Shown here: in pieces, positions 55,749 to 64,000 of the stretch
How positions within the stretch are numbered: the first letter of the stretch is position 1
Layout: each line of letters opens with the position of its first letter
DNA from: Desulfovibrio sp. G11
GTDB lineage: Bacteria; Desulfobacterota; Desulfovibrionia; Desulfovibrionales; Desulfovibrionaceae
NCBI RefSeq assembly: GCF_900243745.1
Contig: NZ_LT984798.1
Coordinates: 3,132,501 to 3,196,500 of the forward strand
Direction of reading: 5' to 3'
DNA: 64,000 nt
Position numbers and translations under genes: made by a program
The notes under the pieces: model-generated
Seen by the model: the letters and a program-made list of their open reading frames with translations, nothing else
Told to the model about the DNA's origin: nothing
Databases searched by the model: none

Positions 55749-56459
55749 CTACAGGTTGCGCTCTTCAAGGCCGCCCCTGGCGGAGCCTTTTTGCGGCGGT
55801 TCCGTTACGGGTTGCAGGCCGGGTACGACGTCGTGCACTTCGGTGGGCGGCGCAAGCGGATTGGAGGCGGCTCTTTCGATGATCTTGCTGTCGCGCACAA
55901 AAACTGTGCAGGACAGGCCGAAGCATTCATTGATGGCGGCTACGGTTCCCTTGAGCATTTCCTGATCGTTCTGCGGCGGGGGAACAAGAAGGTAATAGGT
56001 GCGCGTGCGCCCGCCCATGCGCGGCTCAACTGTGCAGGCGACTATCCACTCGTCCTGTCCGTCGCCGTTCCAGTCGGCGATGGCCACCATGTTGACAGTA
56101 AGTGTTTGCGTGGCATGCCTGATGCGGAAGCCGTTATCCCAATGCGTCACGCGGCTGTCGGGCTGCATGGTGCCGGCAAAGGTCTTGCCCAGATATACAT
56201 CGTGGCTTGTCTCACCGGCCATGAAGGAGGGAGAAAGCCGCCGGAAGAGCGTTTCACCGTAGCTTTTATAGCCCGCAAAAGACATGGGGGCCACGTAGGA
56301 ACCTTTGTCATCCAGCAGGTTGCGGGCTTGAAGTTCTTTGGGCATGGCTCTGGCCATGCGGATGAATTGATCTTTCTCCACAACTACCACAGGTCGGGTG
56401 GAGCAGCCGAAAAGCAGAACGCCCAGGCAGAGCAGGGCGCAAAAACGCGTGATAAGCAT
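55749..56459 (-). CDS. Lipoprotein of unknown function
   Basis: This 236-residue predicted lipoprotein has the lipobox LLFGCS (Cys about residue 18) after a short signal peptide (MLITRFCALLCLGVL). The mature part has no recognised domain. VAIADWNGDGQDEWIVACTVE resembles a calcium-binding/FG-GAP-like loop with a D-x-N-x-D-x-x-D-E motif. The C terminus is proline-rich. The start at 56459 (AGGAGA upstream) is chosen over a longer frame. The gene lies alone between convergent and divergent genes; no partner is evident. Confidence 0.8.
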   Translation of the reverse strand: MLITRFCALLCLGVLLFGCSTRPVVVVEKDQFIRMARAMPKELQARNLLDDKGSYVAPMSFAGYKSYGETLFRRLSPSFMAGETSHDVYLGKTFAGTMQPDSRVTHWDNGFRIRHATQTLTVNMVAIADWNGDGQDEWIVACTVEPRMGGRTRTYYLLVPPPQNDQEMLKGTVAAINECFGLSCTVFVRDSKIIERAASNPLAPPTEVHDVVPGLQPVTEPPQKGSARGGLEERNL

Positions 56460-56639
56460 GATGACAGTATTCTCCTGGCGGAGTTTTGACATGAGGCCGG
56501 GGTATGCGGCAATGCAGCCTTTGTATGCGCAGGTCAGCGCCTTGTAAAGTGGGTTGTCCTGTAGTTCCGCCCCACATGGTATGGTATCTGCATATTTTTT
56601 ACAGGCTGGTCTGTTCATGTTTCAAGCCAAGGAAAAATC

Positions 56640-57854
56640 ATGTCTGAAGCCCTGTATATTGAAATGCCCACGCGAAAAAGCGGGAAAAAATCCCTGTGGC
56701 TGCGTCTTCTGCCGCTATGGGCGCTTGTACTGCTTCTTTTGGGGGGGATCTGGCTGTGGTTGGCTCAGGGCCGCATCGTCAGCGCGCATGCCTTTCTCGA
56801 TGCCATGATACATGTGGTCGCACCGGAATTTTCCGCGCCCGTGGAAGGTTTCTTTGTGCGTGAGGGTGACAGTGTGCGTCGTGGGCAGCCCCTGTTGCGG
56901 CTGAATGCCCGCGTCTATCATGACCGCCTTGCCGAGGCCGGCCGCGAAGGTGCAGCCTTGCGTGGCATGGCCGGGCAGGCTTCCGGGCCGCCAACTATGG
57001 AAGAAGCCGCTGCGCGCCTTAAAGTTGCGCAGGAGGCAGAGCAGGATATGGTGCGCCGTCTGGCCCTGGCGCGTAATGAAGAGGATGCCAGGCTGCGTCT
57101 GCAGCAGGACAGCGTGGCCCTGCATGTGCGCCTGCAGCTGGATTTGCGCTCACTTGACGCCCAGGGAGGCGAACAGACGGCGGGAAAAAGCAGGTATGCC
57201 GCAGCCGTAAAATCCGAAGCGCAGGCGCGCAGGCAGATGGAGCTGTCCCGGGTGGAGTACGAAGAAGCCAGCCGCATGCGCGCTGCCCTGGAACAGGAGT
57301 TGGGGCGCATACGGCAGGAAATGCTGCGTTACAAGCAGATGGCTTCACGTCAGCGCTATGCGCCGGTGCCTTCAGCCAGGCTTGAGGAGGCGCGGAAGGA
57401 GCAGGATGGCACTTCGGTAGATGCCAGCCTGTATGCGCCCGTTGACGGACGTGTGCTGCGCATTACAGGTGCTGCAGGGCAGATGGCGCGAAGCGGCGAA
57501 GCTCTTGTGCTGCTTTTGCCGGAGGGAGCAGCCGTGTCAGAGAATTACTGGCTGCTGGCGTATTTCGCGCAAGACAGGGCCGGGGCCATACTGCCGGGCC
57601 AACCTTGCCGGATTGAGCTGGAAGACGGTCAGGCCCTGCGCGGAACGGTGCAGGAAGTGCTTGCGCCACAGGTTCTGCCCGGTGGTAAACAGGAGAAACC
57701 GGACGGCACAAAGGTGGAAGGCAAGATCTCTGCGGCACTGTATACGCCGGTACGCATCAGCATCGAGCCGGGCGATAAAGCACTGCCACTGCCCGGCACA
57801 CAGGCTAAAGGTGTAGTGTTTACACGTAATATATGGGGATTTTACGGATTTTAA
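56640..57854 (+). CDS. HlyD-family membrane fusion protein
   Basis: This 404-residue periplasmic adaptor protein has one N-terminal membrane helix (WALVLLLLGGIWLWLAQG), then a biotinyl/lipoyl-like hairpin start (SAPVEGFFVREGDSVRRGQPLL) and a long coiled-coil domain (about 90-230, rich in Glu/Arg/Ala). The second lipoyl half is ASLYAPVDGRVLRITGAAGQMARSGEALVLLLP. It resembles EmrA/HlyD of efflux or secretion systems. No inner-membrane pump or outer-membrane channel gene is adjacent, so its partner is encoded elsewhere. AAGGAAAAATC precedes the ATG. Confidence 0.9.
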   Translation: MSEALYIEMPTRKSGKKSLWLRLLPLWALVLLLLGGIWLWLAQGRIVSAHAFLDAMIHVVAPEFSAPVEGFFVREGDSVRRGQPLLRLNARVYHDRLAEAGREGAALRGMAGQASGPPTMEEAAARLKVAQEAEQDMVRRLALARNEEDARLRLQQDSVALHVRLQLDLRSLDAQGGEQTAGKSRYAAAVKSEAQARRQMELSRVEYEEASRMRAALEQELGRIRQEMLRYKQMASRQRYAPVPSARLEEARKEQDGTSVDASLYAPVDGRVLRITGAAGQMARSGEALVLLLPEGAAVSENYWLLAYFAQDRAGAILPGQPCRIELEDGQALRGTVQEVLAPQVLPGGKQEKPDGTKVEGKISAALYTPVRISIEPGDKALPLPGTQAKGVVFTRNIWGFYGF

Positions 57855-58172
57855 TGAGAATGCGCTGCACGGCTATGCGCCGGGCTGAATGTCATATAAA
57901 CGCCGTAAGAACAGTAAATATTTAGATTCTAGCAGTATTGTGCTGCGTTTTTGCGCAGCAGGGACAGACAGCATGGCAACAGGCCGCGCGGGCTTGATAG
58001 CGTGCGCAGCCCGTACTGTTCTTTACTGCCATCAGACGCAGGGGCGGCAGACAATGTATTGCAGAAACAGCAACCTCGGCCTTTTGCAATGAATGCGCAC
58101 ATAAAGCACACGTTCATTGCAACAGGTCGAGGTTCATAGTTTTTTATACACAGGGTTGTTGAAAAAGGTTTT
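57855..58172. repeat. Gap with an imperfect inverted repeat (58072-58134)
   Basis: The gap between convergent genes holds a long imperfect hairpin: AACCTCG (58072) pairs with CGAGGTT (58134) and TTGCAATGAA (58084-58093) with TTCATTGCAA (58113-58122). Both arms carry matching bases between these blocks. It may serve as a terminator, but no T-tract follows; it could also be a mobile palindromic repeat. Confidence 0.6.
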
Positions 58173-59915
58173 TTACCCCTGTGCGTCCATCTGCGCCAGA
58201 TGCTGACGGGCAAAATCCAGGTTGGGGTCCAGCTCCAGAGCCGCCGTCAGATGGCGGCGGGCATCCTCATTCTTGCCCATAAACTTTTCGCACAGGCCCA
58301 GATTGGCGAGGTCCATGGCCGAACCCTTGTCTACGCGCAGGACTGCGGCAAAGGCCTCTGCCGCTGCCGCGTAATCGCCGGTTTTAAAGCGCGCCACGCC
58401 AAGCAGATTGCCGTATTCCTTCATGTCAGGGCACAGTTTCACAGCTTCGGCCAGGGCCGGTATGGATTCGGCCCAATGCCCCTGAAGGGTGTCGGTATAT
58501 CCCAGGTAAAAGGCTGCCAGAGCCTGGGCATCGGTATCCGGCTGCAGGGGCAGGGCCTGGTCGAAAAAGGCGCGGGCGCTGTCCCAGTCTTCTGCCCGCA
58601 AGGCCAGCATGCCGTGAAAAAAGGGGAGAAAATGCGCACCGGGGTAGCATTGCTCAAGCACACGCAGGCCCTCGAGGGCGGTAGGGGCGTCAGCTTCTTC
58701 CACCAGCTTGCGGCCGACAAAAAGCCCCAGGCTCTGGTTGCGGTCACGCTCTCTGAAAGCCATGCCGGGTATGATATTGTAATGGGCCGGAATGCCCAGG
58801 TGTGGATGGGTGGTTTCCACCGCGTACATGGTCAGCGGGCGAATGCCTTCAAGGGCGGCGAGCAGCTCCTGCCTGATATCGCTGTTTTCCACTGTGGGCA
58901 GGCTTTCCAGGCTCACGGTGGGGCCGTCAAGCAGCCATGCGGCCTCTTCAAGGGTGTTGAACTTGGGCAGGCCGGATGCCTCGTAACAGGCATTGGTGCA
59001 AAAATCTCCAGCCAGCTGGGCAACTTCGGTTACCGCGCGGATGGCCGCCTTGGCTGGCGACGCTGCCGTACCCGCAGTAAACACGATTTCAGAACTTTTC
59101 CCGAGGGTGGCCGGATCCCACGCGATGGCAGCCACTGTGGGCAGGGGCATGCCGAGGGAAAAATCCTTGAGCACCAGATGGACGCCTTCTTTGGCAAAGG
59201 CTTCAGTCAACTGGCGAAGCACCGGATCCTGGCAGGTGGTGGGATCAATGGTGGGGGTGCCCGAACGATCACGGTCAACAAGGCAGCATACGTGGCGCTC
59301 AATAAGTTCGCTCAACCCCTGAAGAAGAGATTCTTCAGGGCTGTTACCCGCAGAAGTGCCGTTGAATTCGCCCAGCAGCTTGAACCAGTCCAGCGGCAGC
59401 CATGCCGTGGTTTCATCGGGCAGGCGCGTTGCCGGGTAAAAGCTCCAGCTTATAAGGTTAAGTACACGGCGGGCCTTGTTTTCATCAAGTTCTTCATTGA
59501 CTGAGCGCAGCATTTCGGCAAGCGGAATCAGGGCGCTGCCGAAGCGCTCTTCGGCTTCGCTCCACGTGGCCCGTTCCATATGGGGCCGCTTCTGCCAAAA
59601 GCTGAAAAATGCGTAGCGCTCCATAAGCTCCATAAGGGCAGATGCTTCGGCCTGCTCAGGAGACGAGCCTTTGCCCATCTGCTTGCGCGTGGGCATGATG
59701 CGTCGGGCATCAGCCCCGCATATGCTGAGAAAAACGGGAATGCCCAACCGGTCCACGTCCACCCTTCTGGTGCTGGCAAGGATGTCCAGGTCGGCCACTG
59801 TCAGCCGCTGGCGCACACGGGCGATGGTTTGCGGCGGGCTCATGGTTTTGTCCAGATCACGGGTGTAGCCCTTGGGACAGGGGGCCAGCTGTATGCGGGG
59901 AAGATGCGTGTTCAT
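58173..59915 (-). CDS. YcaO-domain protein with C-terminal TPR repeats
   Basis: This 580-residue protein has a YcaO domain (about residues 30-390), then TPR repeats (about 400-580). YcaO proteins use ATP to activate a peptide backbone amide for cyclisation or thioamidation. Two blocks fit the ATP site: GSSPEQAEASALMELMERYAF and GNSPEESLLQGLSELIERHVC (the S-x-E-x-x-x-x-x-x-x-E-R pattern). The TPR part (FYLGYTDTLQGHWAESIPALAEAVKLCP... and following repeats) probably binds a protein partner. No azole-type proline-rich C terminus or precursor peptide is seen. It overlaps the methyltransferase stop by four bases (ATGA). Confidence 0.9.
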   Translation of the reverse strand: MNTHLPRIQLAPCPKGYTRDLDKTMSPPQTIARVRQRLTVADLDILASTRRVDVDRLGIPVFLSICGADARRIMPTRKQMGKGSSPEQAEASALMELMERYAFFSFWQKRPHMERATWSEAEERFGSALIPLAEMLRSVNEELDENKARRVLNLISWSFYPATRLPDETTAWLPLDWFKLLGEFNGTSAGNSPEESLLQGLSELIERHVCCLVDRDRSGTPTIDPTTCQDPVLRQLTEAFAKEGVHLVLKDFSLGMPLPTVAAIAWDPATLGKSSEIVFTAGTAASPAKAAIRAVTEVAQLAGDFCTNACYEASGLPKFNTLEEAAWLLDGPTVSLESLPTVENSDIRQELLAALEGIRPLTMYAVETTHPHLGIPAHYNIIPGMAFRERDRNQSLGLFVGRKLVEEADAPTALEGLRVLEQCYPGAHFLPFFHGMLALRAEDWDSARAFFDQALPLQPDTDAQALAAFYLGYTDTLQGHWAESIPALAEAVKLCPDMKEYGNLLGVARFKTGDYAAAAEAFAAVLRVDKGSAMDLANLGLCEKFMGKNEDARRHLTAALELDPNLDFARQHLAQMDAQG

Positions 59916-60634
59916 GGGCGCTCCAGAATCAGAATACTGTATATGCGGCGTTGCTCTTCGCCATTGTCGTCGTTGGTTTTGACGCCAATGCGGCCTTCGG
60001 TAACCTTGAATGTTTTTGCCGCCAGCTTGGCAAAATGAGGCTTGGCGCGGGCCATGTCGGTGCAGAACAGGGCCTTGCCCCCGGGGGCCAGGTGACGGTC
60101 CACAAACTTCACCAGAGGCCTGTGCAGGGCGTCAAGGTAAAGAATTTCCGAGGCGGCCATAAGGTCGAACCCACCGGCAAAGCGCGGATCGCGCCCCGGA
60201 GTGGTCACATCAACGCGGGCAACCTCGATGATATCCTGAAGGTTGTTACGCAGGACGTTGGCTTTGGCAAAGCACAGGGCTTCGTCCACCACGTCGCTGA
60301 CCACAACGCGGGTGAATCCGTAACGGGCGGCCACAAGACTGAGCACGCCACAGCCCGCGCCCAGTTCCAGCAGGCTTTTACCCTGTGGTTCATATTTGCG
60401 CAGCAGGCGGCCAAGCACAAATGAACCGGGCCAGACCTTGGCCCACAGGGGCAGGTCTTTGAGCGGATCACGGATGGCACGTTTCTGCAGCAGCCTGTCC
60501 AGATGCGACTGCATGTTGTTGATGGATAAAATGTGCAGGGGATTTTCATCAACCTGCAACGGCTCGAAATCCACATCAAAATCGGCGCGGATCACGGCGA
60601 GAATATTGTCGAGTTCTTCCGTGCTTGTTGGCAT
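59912..60634 (-). CDS. Class I methyltransferase coupled to the YcaO gene
   Basis: This 240-residue SAM-dependent methyltransferase is of the type 16 (lysine/nicotinamide-like) kind. LPLWAKVWPGSFVLGRLL precedes the SAM motif LLELGAGCGVLSLVAARYG; VVVSDVVDEALCFAKAN, LMAASEILYLDALHRPL and a C-terminal beta-hairpin (RRIYSILILERP) follow. It shares an ATGA overlap with the YcaO gene, so both are made together. A joint role in modifying one protein or peptide is the simplest reading. The ATG at 60634 is preceded by GGAAAGTAC; the promoter should lie in the 375-base gap upstream. Confidence 0.88.
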   Translation of the reverse strand: MPTSTEELDNILAVIRADFDVDFEPLQVDENPLHILSINNMQSHLDRLLQKRAIRDPLKDLPLWAKVWPGSFVLGRLLRKYEPQGKSLLELGAGCGVLSLVAARYGFTRVVVSDVVDEALCFAKANVLRNNLQDIIEVARVDVTTPGRDPRFAGGFDLMAASEILYLDALHRPLVKFVDRHLAPGGKALFCTDMARAKPHFAKLAAKTFKVTEGRIGVKTNDDNGEEQRRIYSILILERP

Positions 60635-60658
60635 GTACTTTCCTTAAAAACGTGAATT

Positions 60659-60783
60659 AGAGCAGAGGAACATTAAAAATGCTTCTGCTCTGCGCGGAGG
60701 GTTGTAAAAAGTCGCGCCACGAAATGTTTGCAGGACGAACTTGCTTCGCCCGTTATGCAAGCATTTCAAAATGAAGATGCTCT
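60659..60783. repeat. Structured intergenic element, possibly a repeated palindromic unit
   Basis: The gap 60635-61009 holds AGAGCAGA at 60659 with TCTGCTCT near 60684-60691 (hairpin), and a distal part TGCAAGCATTTCAAAATGAAGATGCTCT that ends at 60783. The outer ends AGAGCA and TGCTCT are inverted. Such dense palindromy suggests a dispersed repeat; the rest of the gap (60784-61009) holds no gene. Confidence 0.5.
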
Positions 60784-61009
60784 GTTGGCGGAGTACAAAT
60801 TATCTTTTTACTAAGAATCTTCGCGCATGGCAATGTGCAATCTGCTGTGGCAGCGCATGCCGGCAGCGAGTGCAATCCAGATAATCCTGAAAAGGGAGGC
60901 GGATGCGTAATTGGTGCTTGTGCCGCCCTCGACCACAGGAAAAAAGTCTGGCATGCTGACCTGGCTTTCCGGCCTGTTACAGTAAAAGAGACGCAAAAAG
61001 AGATGCAAT

Positions 61010-61858
61010 ATGAAGAAGATTTTTCAGCTTGAAGCTATCGTGGGTGAAGACGCCTATGACCAGGCCCTCGGCCTGTTGACCCTGGAAGTGCCTTTCGGGT
61101 GGGAAGAAGAAAGCCTGCCCACCGGTGAAAGCCGCTTTCGTGTGCATTGCGAAAATGCCGACTTTATCCGGAACCTGTGCAATGTCTTTGAGGTACGCCT
61201 GCCCGGGGCCAGATGCGCTGTGCAAAGCCTTGAAGAGCAGGACTGGGTAGCCGCATGGAAGCAGTTTTTTACTCCTGTACCCTGCGGGCGGCGCTTTGTT
61301 GTTCTACCGCCCTGGCTGGCGGACAGTGAGGAGTTTTCTGACCGCGTCAAGGTGTTCATCGAACCCAAAAGTGCCTTTGGTACCGGCCATCACGCGACCA
61401 CGGCCCTGTGCCTCATGGTACTGAGCGACCTGCTGGATGCGGGGCGTCTGTCGCCCGGCGAAACGTTTCTGGATCTCGGCACGGGGTCCGGGGTGCTGGG
61501 AATTGCCTGCTGCAAGAGCGGCCTGCGGGGTGAAGGGCTTGATATTGATTCTCTTGCTGTGGAAAACGCCCTGGAAAACCGCACGCTCAACGAGGTAGAA
61601 GAATTTGCGGTGGGGCAGGGCAGTATAGATGCCGTGCCGGGCAAAACCTATGACCTTGTGCTGGCAAATATTCTGGCACGGCCCCTCATTGAGCTTGCTC
61701 CGCTTATTGTGCAGGCCTGCAAGCCGGGCGCGTGCCTTGTGCTTTCGGGACTGCTTGAAATTCAGGCTGACAGTGTTGAAGCGGCCTACACGGCCCAGTG
61801 TCTGCCCAGGCCCCGGCGCGTGCTGGACGGTGAATGGTGCGCTCTGGTGTGGGATTAG
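61010..61858 (+). CDS. prmA: Ribosomal protein L11 methyltransferase
   Basis: This 282-residue PrmA-type enzyme methylates ribosomal protein L11. The SAM site is FLDLGTGSGVLGIACCKSG (about residue 155), preceded by KSAFGTGHHATTALCL and followed by DIDSLAVENALENRTLN and DLVLANILARPLIELAP (the N-I-L-A motif of L11 and other N-methylases). The N-terminal 75 residues form the substrate-recognition part. It starts at ATG 61010. The next gene starts three bases after the stop, so they are co-transcribed. Confidence 0.92.
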   Translation: MKKIFQLEAIVGEDAYDQALGLLTLEVPFGWEEESLPTGESRFRVHCENADFIRNLCNVFEVRLPGARCAVQSLEEQDWVAAWKQFFTPVPCGRRFVVLPPWLADSEEFSDRVKVFIEPKSAFGTGHHATTALCLMVLSDLLDAGRLSPGETFLDLGTGSGVLGIACCKSGLRGEGLDIDSLAVENALENRTLNEVEEFAVGQGSIDAVPGKTYDLVLANILARPLIELAPLIVQACKPGACLVLSGLLEIQADSVEAAYTAQCLPRPRRVLDGEWCALVWD

Positions 61859-61861
61859 GCT

Positions 61862-62227
61862 GTGGCGGGCGGCATGGCTGCTTCGCCTGTTGAAGGCATG
61901 CTTGCCGCCCCGGAGTACGGTTCGGGCGTTGCGGCGGCGGGTCAGTCAGTAATCTGGCTGCCGCCGGACAGCGCCCTGCTGTGGACATGGGGCCTGCTGC
62001 TGGCACTGGGGGTGGCGGTTCAGCTTTTGGGGCTGTTGTTGCGGCGCAGGTTTTTTCTGGGGGGCGGCGCCAGCCTTGTATGCTGTGCGGCCCTGCTGGA
62101 CCGTGATCCCACCCTGCTTACAGGGCAGATTCTGTTGCTGGCCGGTCTTTTATGGCTGTGCGGCCCTGCTGCGGAATCCCGGTCAGGCTTCCTGCGTAAA
62201 CTATCAGGGCCTAAGCCCAGATCATGA
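61862..62227 (+). CDS. Small membrane protein of unknown function
   Basis: This 121-residue protein has three hydrophobic stretches (LLWTWGLLLALGVAVQLLGLL, LGGGASLVCCAALL and LTGQILLLAGLLWLCG), suggesting an inner-membrane protein with a short hydrophilic N terminus. I do not recognise the family. It begins three bases after prmA with GTG 61862 (an ATG at 61874 is an alternative). Low complexity makes this gene less certain than its neighbours. Confidence 0.6.
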   Translation: MAGGMAASPVEGMLAAPEYGSGVAAAGQSVIWLPPDSALLWTWGLLLALGVAVQLLGLLLRRRFFLGGGASLVCCAALLDRDPTLLTGQILLLAGLLWLCGPAAESRSGFLRKLSGPKPRS

Positions 62228-62437
62228 GGCCAGGTCATAAGCCCAGCCCATGAGCCAGATTCTGACATCGGAGCATGCTGCAAAAAACTTCCGGCGCAAT
62301 GTTCTTTGCAGAAACTCTCCTGCTAGCGGCGAACGTTTCTGTCGACCATGGGGCCCTGGCATGCTTGCGTACAGCCGGGGTCTGTTCGGTCATTTCAGTT
62401 GCATCTGTTCTTGTGCTCCTGCACGTTTTGCGGGACG

Positions 62438-63250
62438 TTATTTCGGAGAATTTTCTCCCCATCCCGGGATGGGCGGCGGGCTGTAGTTTTCCAGTTCTTT
62501 CAGGCTGCGGCCCGGGCGTACCGGGCGGCCATTGCGTCCCCGCATCACGGGGCCGCAGCTTTGCGGCGCAAGCTCCTCCGGAATGGCGTCGGGGTCCGGT
62601 CGCAGAACGTCTTCAGCCCTGGACAGGAAGGGCAGGGGGTCCACCAGGTTGCCCCCGGCATCACGCAGGCCGAAGTGCAGGTGCGCCCCCGTGGTGCGCC
62701 CCGTACAGCCCACAATACCTATTTTTTCGCCGCGCTGAACTTTTTTCCCCTTGCGCACCAGCGTTTTTTCAAGGTGGGCATAGCGGGCGGTCATGCCGTC
62801 ATCCTGCCGGATATCCACAACGATGCCTGAAAGGCCGTCTTCGCCGGAACGGATGACTTCGCCGCCTTTGTAGGCCACCACAGGCCAGCCCAGGCGGGCA
62901 CGCAGGTCAACGCCGTTGTGCTCGCGCACCACCATGCCCCGGCGGCTCAGCCAGGTGGGCATGCGGCGCGGGCCAAAGGGCGATGTTACCATTTCTTCAA
63001 GCGGCGGCAGCTGGCGAACCTGCAATGCAGCGGGCAGGGATTCTGCGACGGACTCTGTTTTTGCAGCCGCGTCATCTTGCTGGGCGGCTGCCGGTGGCGG
63101 TCCGCTTTTGTCTGACGGCAGCGCATGGGCGCTGTGCGCCTGGTCGCGCGCCGGGCTGGAAAGATGGCCTGGTTCATCCGCAAAAGCGGGCAGTCGGCCC
63201 CAGGCTGCCGTTACAAGGAGCAGATTCAACAGGAGTATGGCGTTGCGCAT
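62438..63250 (-). CDS. M23-family metallopeptidase (LytM type), exported
   Basis: This 270-residue peptidase has a signal peptide (MRNAILLLNLLLVTAAWGRLPAFA) and a linker rich in Ala/Gln/Pro. The M23 domain contains PFGPRRMPTWLSRRGMVVREHNGVDLRARLG (first metal His, then Asp) and YAHLEKTLVRKGKKVQRGEKIG, and the second metal pair HLHFGLR. Its role is likely peptidoglycan cleavage or control of cell-wall division. The start is uncertain: ATG 63250 gives a good signal peptide but has no Shine-Dalgarno, whereas a longer frame from 63313 has GGAG too close to the codon. Confidence 0.86.
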   Translation of the reverse strand: MRNAILLLNLLLVTAAWGRLPAFADEPGHLSSPARDQAHSAHALPSDKSGPPPAAAQQDDAAAKTESVAESLPAALQVRQLPPLEEMVTSPFGPRRMPTWLSRRGMVVREHNGVDLRARLGWPVVAYKGGEVIRSGEDGLSGIVVDIRQDDGMTARYAHLEKTLVRKGKKVQRGEKIGIVGCTGRTTGAHLHFGLRDAGGNLVDPLPFLSRAEDVLRPDPDAIPEELAPQSCGPVMRGRNGRPVRPGRSLKELENYSPPPIPGWGENSPK

Positions 63251-63481
63251 GTATGACGTCGTTAAGCGGCGTGTTACGCCGGTAAAATGTCTGTTTGTCG
63301 CCCGGAAGGGCATGCTCCGAGCTGTGCTGTTGCTTCCTGCGCTGTTTTCTGCTTACCTGTGAAGCGGCACAGCAGAGCCTGCGCGTCGCCAGGGTGACAG
63401 CATGCCGGTTTCAGGTACAGCATTCCGTTGGCGGCAGCAAGTTTTCCACATATGGCGGTTATTCCCGCCAAAGGAGATGGC

Positions 63482-64000
63482 ATGAAAAAACGCGCTATTG
63501 CTGAACTGGTCACTGGCCGCAAGGCTGTTGACGGCGCGGGCGTACACCTTGTGCGTGTGCTTGGGTCGCCCACAGTCCGTACTTTTGACCCCTTTCTTAT
63601 GCTTGACGCTTTTGATTCCCACAATCCTGACGACTACATCAAGGGTTTTCCCACCCATCCGCATCGGGGTATAGAAACCTTCACCTATCTCATGAGAGGG
63701 CGCATCGACCACGAAGACAGCCTGGGCAATGCCGGAAGCATTGTTGATGGAGGTTGCCAGTGGATGACGGCGGGCAGCGGCATTCTGCATCAGGAGATGC
63801 CGCTGCCTTCACGGCAGATGCTTGGCTTGCAGCTGTGGATCAACCTGCCCCGCGACCGTAAGATGGTGGACCCGGAATACAGGGATATCAAGGCCGATAT
63901 GGTTCCGGCAGTAGAGGAAGGCGGCGCCCGTGTAGCCATTGTGGCCGGAGAATACAAAGGCACGGCCGGAGCTACACGCGGTGATCATGTGGATGTGACT
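63482..64000 (+). CDS. Pirin-family protein (3' end outside the window)
   Basis: The first 173 residues of a pirin are present. The metal-binding cupin motif HPHRGIETFTYLMRGRIDHEDSLG (two His, later a His and Glu in GILHQEMP) is intact, followed by the second half QLWINLPRDRKMVDPEYRDI. Pirins bind iron or other metals in a bicupin; some act as quercetinases, others as redox regulators. AAAGGAGATGGC precedes the ATG. The frame continues off the right edge of the window. Confidence 0.94.
   Translation, partial: MKKRAIAELVTGRKAVDGAGVHLVRVLGSPTVRTFDPFLMLDAFDSHNPDDYIKGFPTHPHRGIETFTYLMRGRIDHEDSLGNAGSIVDGGCQWMTAGSGILHQEMPLPSRQMLGLQLWINLPRDRKMVDPEYRDIKADMVPAVEEGGARVAIVAGEYKGTAGATRGDHVDVT

Overview
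This window is a chromosome segment of a GC-rich sulfate-reducing Desulfovibrionaceae (Desulfovibrio or a close relative). The inference rests on the rpoN-hpf-rapZ-mannose-type PTS order, an IscR/NifU/NifS set, many ferredoxin-like and DUF362 proteins, and an FmdE/TonB metal-uptake operon. No genus-specific marker was checked beyond this.

Layout. 1-1.9 kb holds the 3' part of a 23S rRNA gene and a 5S gene. 2.2-7.6 kb is a pile of broken insertion sequences downstream of the rRNA operon: an IS3 fragment, an IS256-type copy with a 1-nt deletion, half an IS30 element, two scraps of other genes (possibly phage), and a second IS256-type element whose transposase gene is split by an IS1595-type element. 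7.7-12.4 kb (minus strand) is rpoN-hpf-rapZ-EIIA-EIIB-EIIC, where EIIC is out of frame at a 9-T run. 12.7-27.5 kb carries housekeeping genes: pyrG, a purQ-type gene, nitronate monooxygenase, an AddA/AddB-like helicase-nuclease pair, an EamA exporter, panD and a CycA-type permease. 28.3-29.6 kb is an intact copy of the first IS256-type element; it cuts a membrane protein just as its hemerythrin domain begins. 30.5-36.6 kb holds nifS-nifU-iscR, metA with a structured leader, a ferredoxin, a phosphoglycolate-phosphatase-like gene and a degenerate transcarbamylase. 36.9-39.8 kb is a second mobile/AT-rich island (IS4-type and intact IS30-type elements around small unknown genes). 40-44.5 kb holds a J-domain protein, a YkgJ protein, a CoA-binding protein and a Kef-type antiporter. 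44.9-51.5 kb is one tightly overlapping six-gene operon (FmdE homologue, TonB receptor, methyltransferase, binding protein, permease, ATPase). 51.8-64 kb has DUF362, upp-uraA, a CxxCxGxG mini-protein, a lipoprotein, an HlyD-type protein, a methyltransferase/YcaO-TPR pair, prmA, an M23 peptidase and the start of a pirin gene.

How parts fit. The two IS256-type copies, both IS30-type copies and the second IS256-type element have flanks that do not form target duplications. Both islands therefore look like rearrangement joints rather than simple insertions. The most promising functional systems are the FmdE-TonB-ABC-methyltransferase operon, probably for uptake of a chelated metal or cofactor, and the methyltransferase/YcaO-TPR pair, probably for peptide or protein modification. 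Functions are inferred from protein motifs read by eye; no database search was run.
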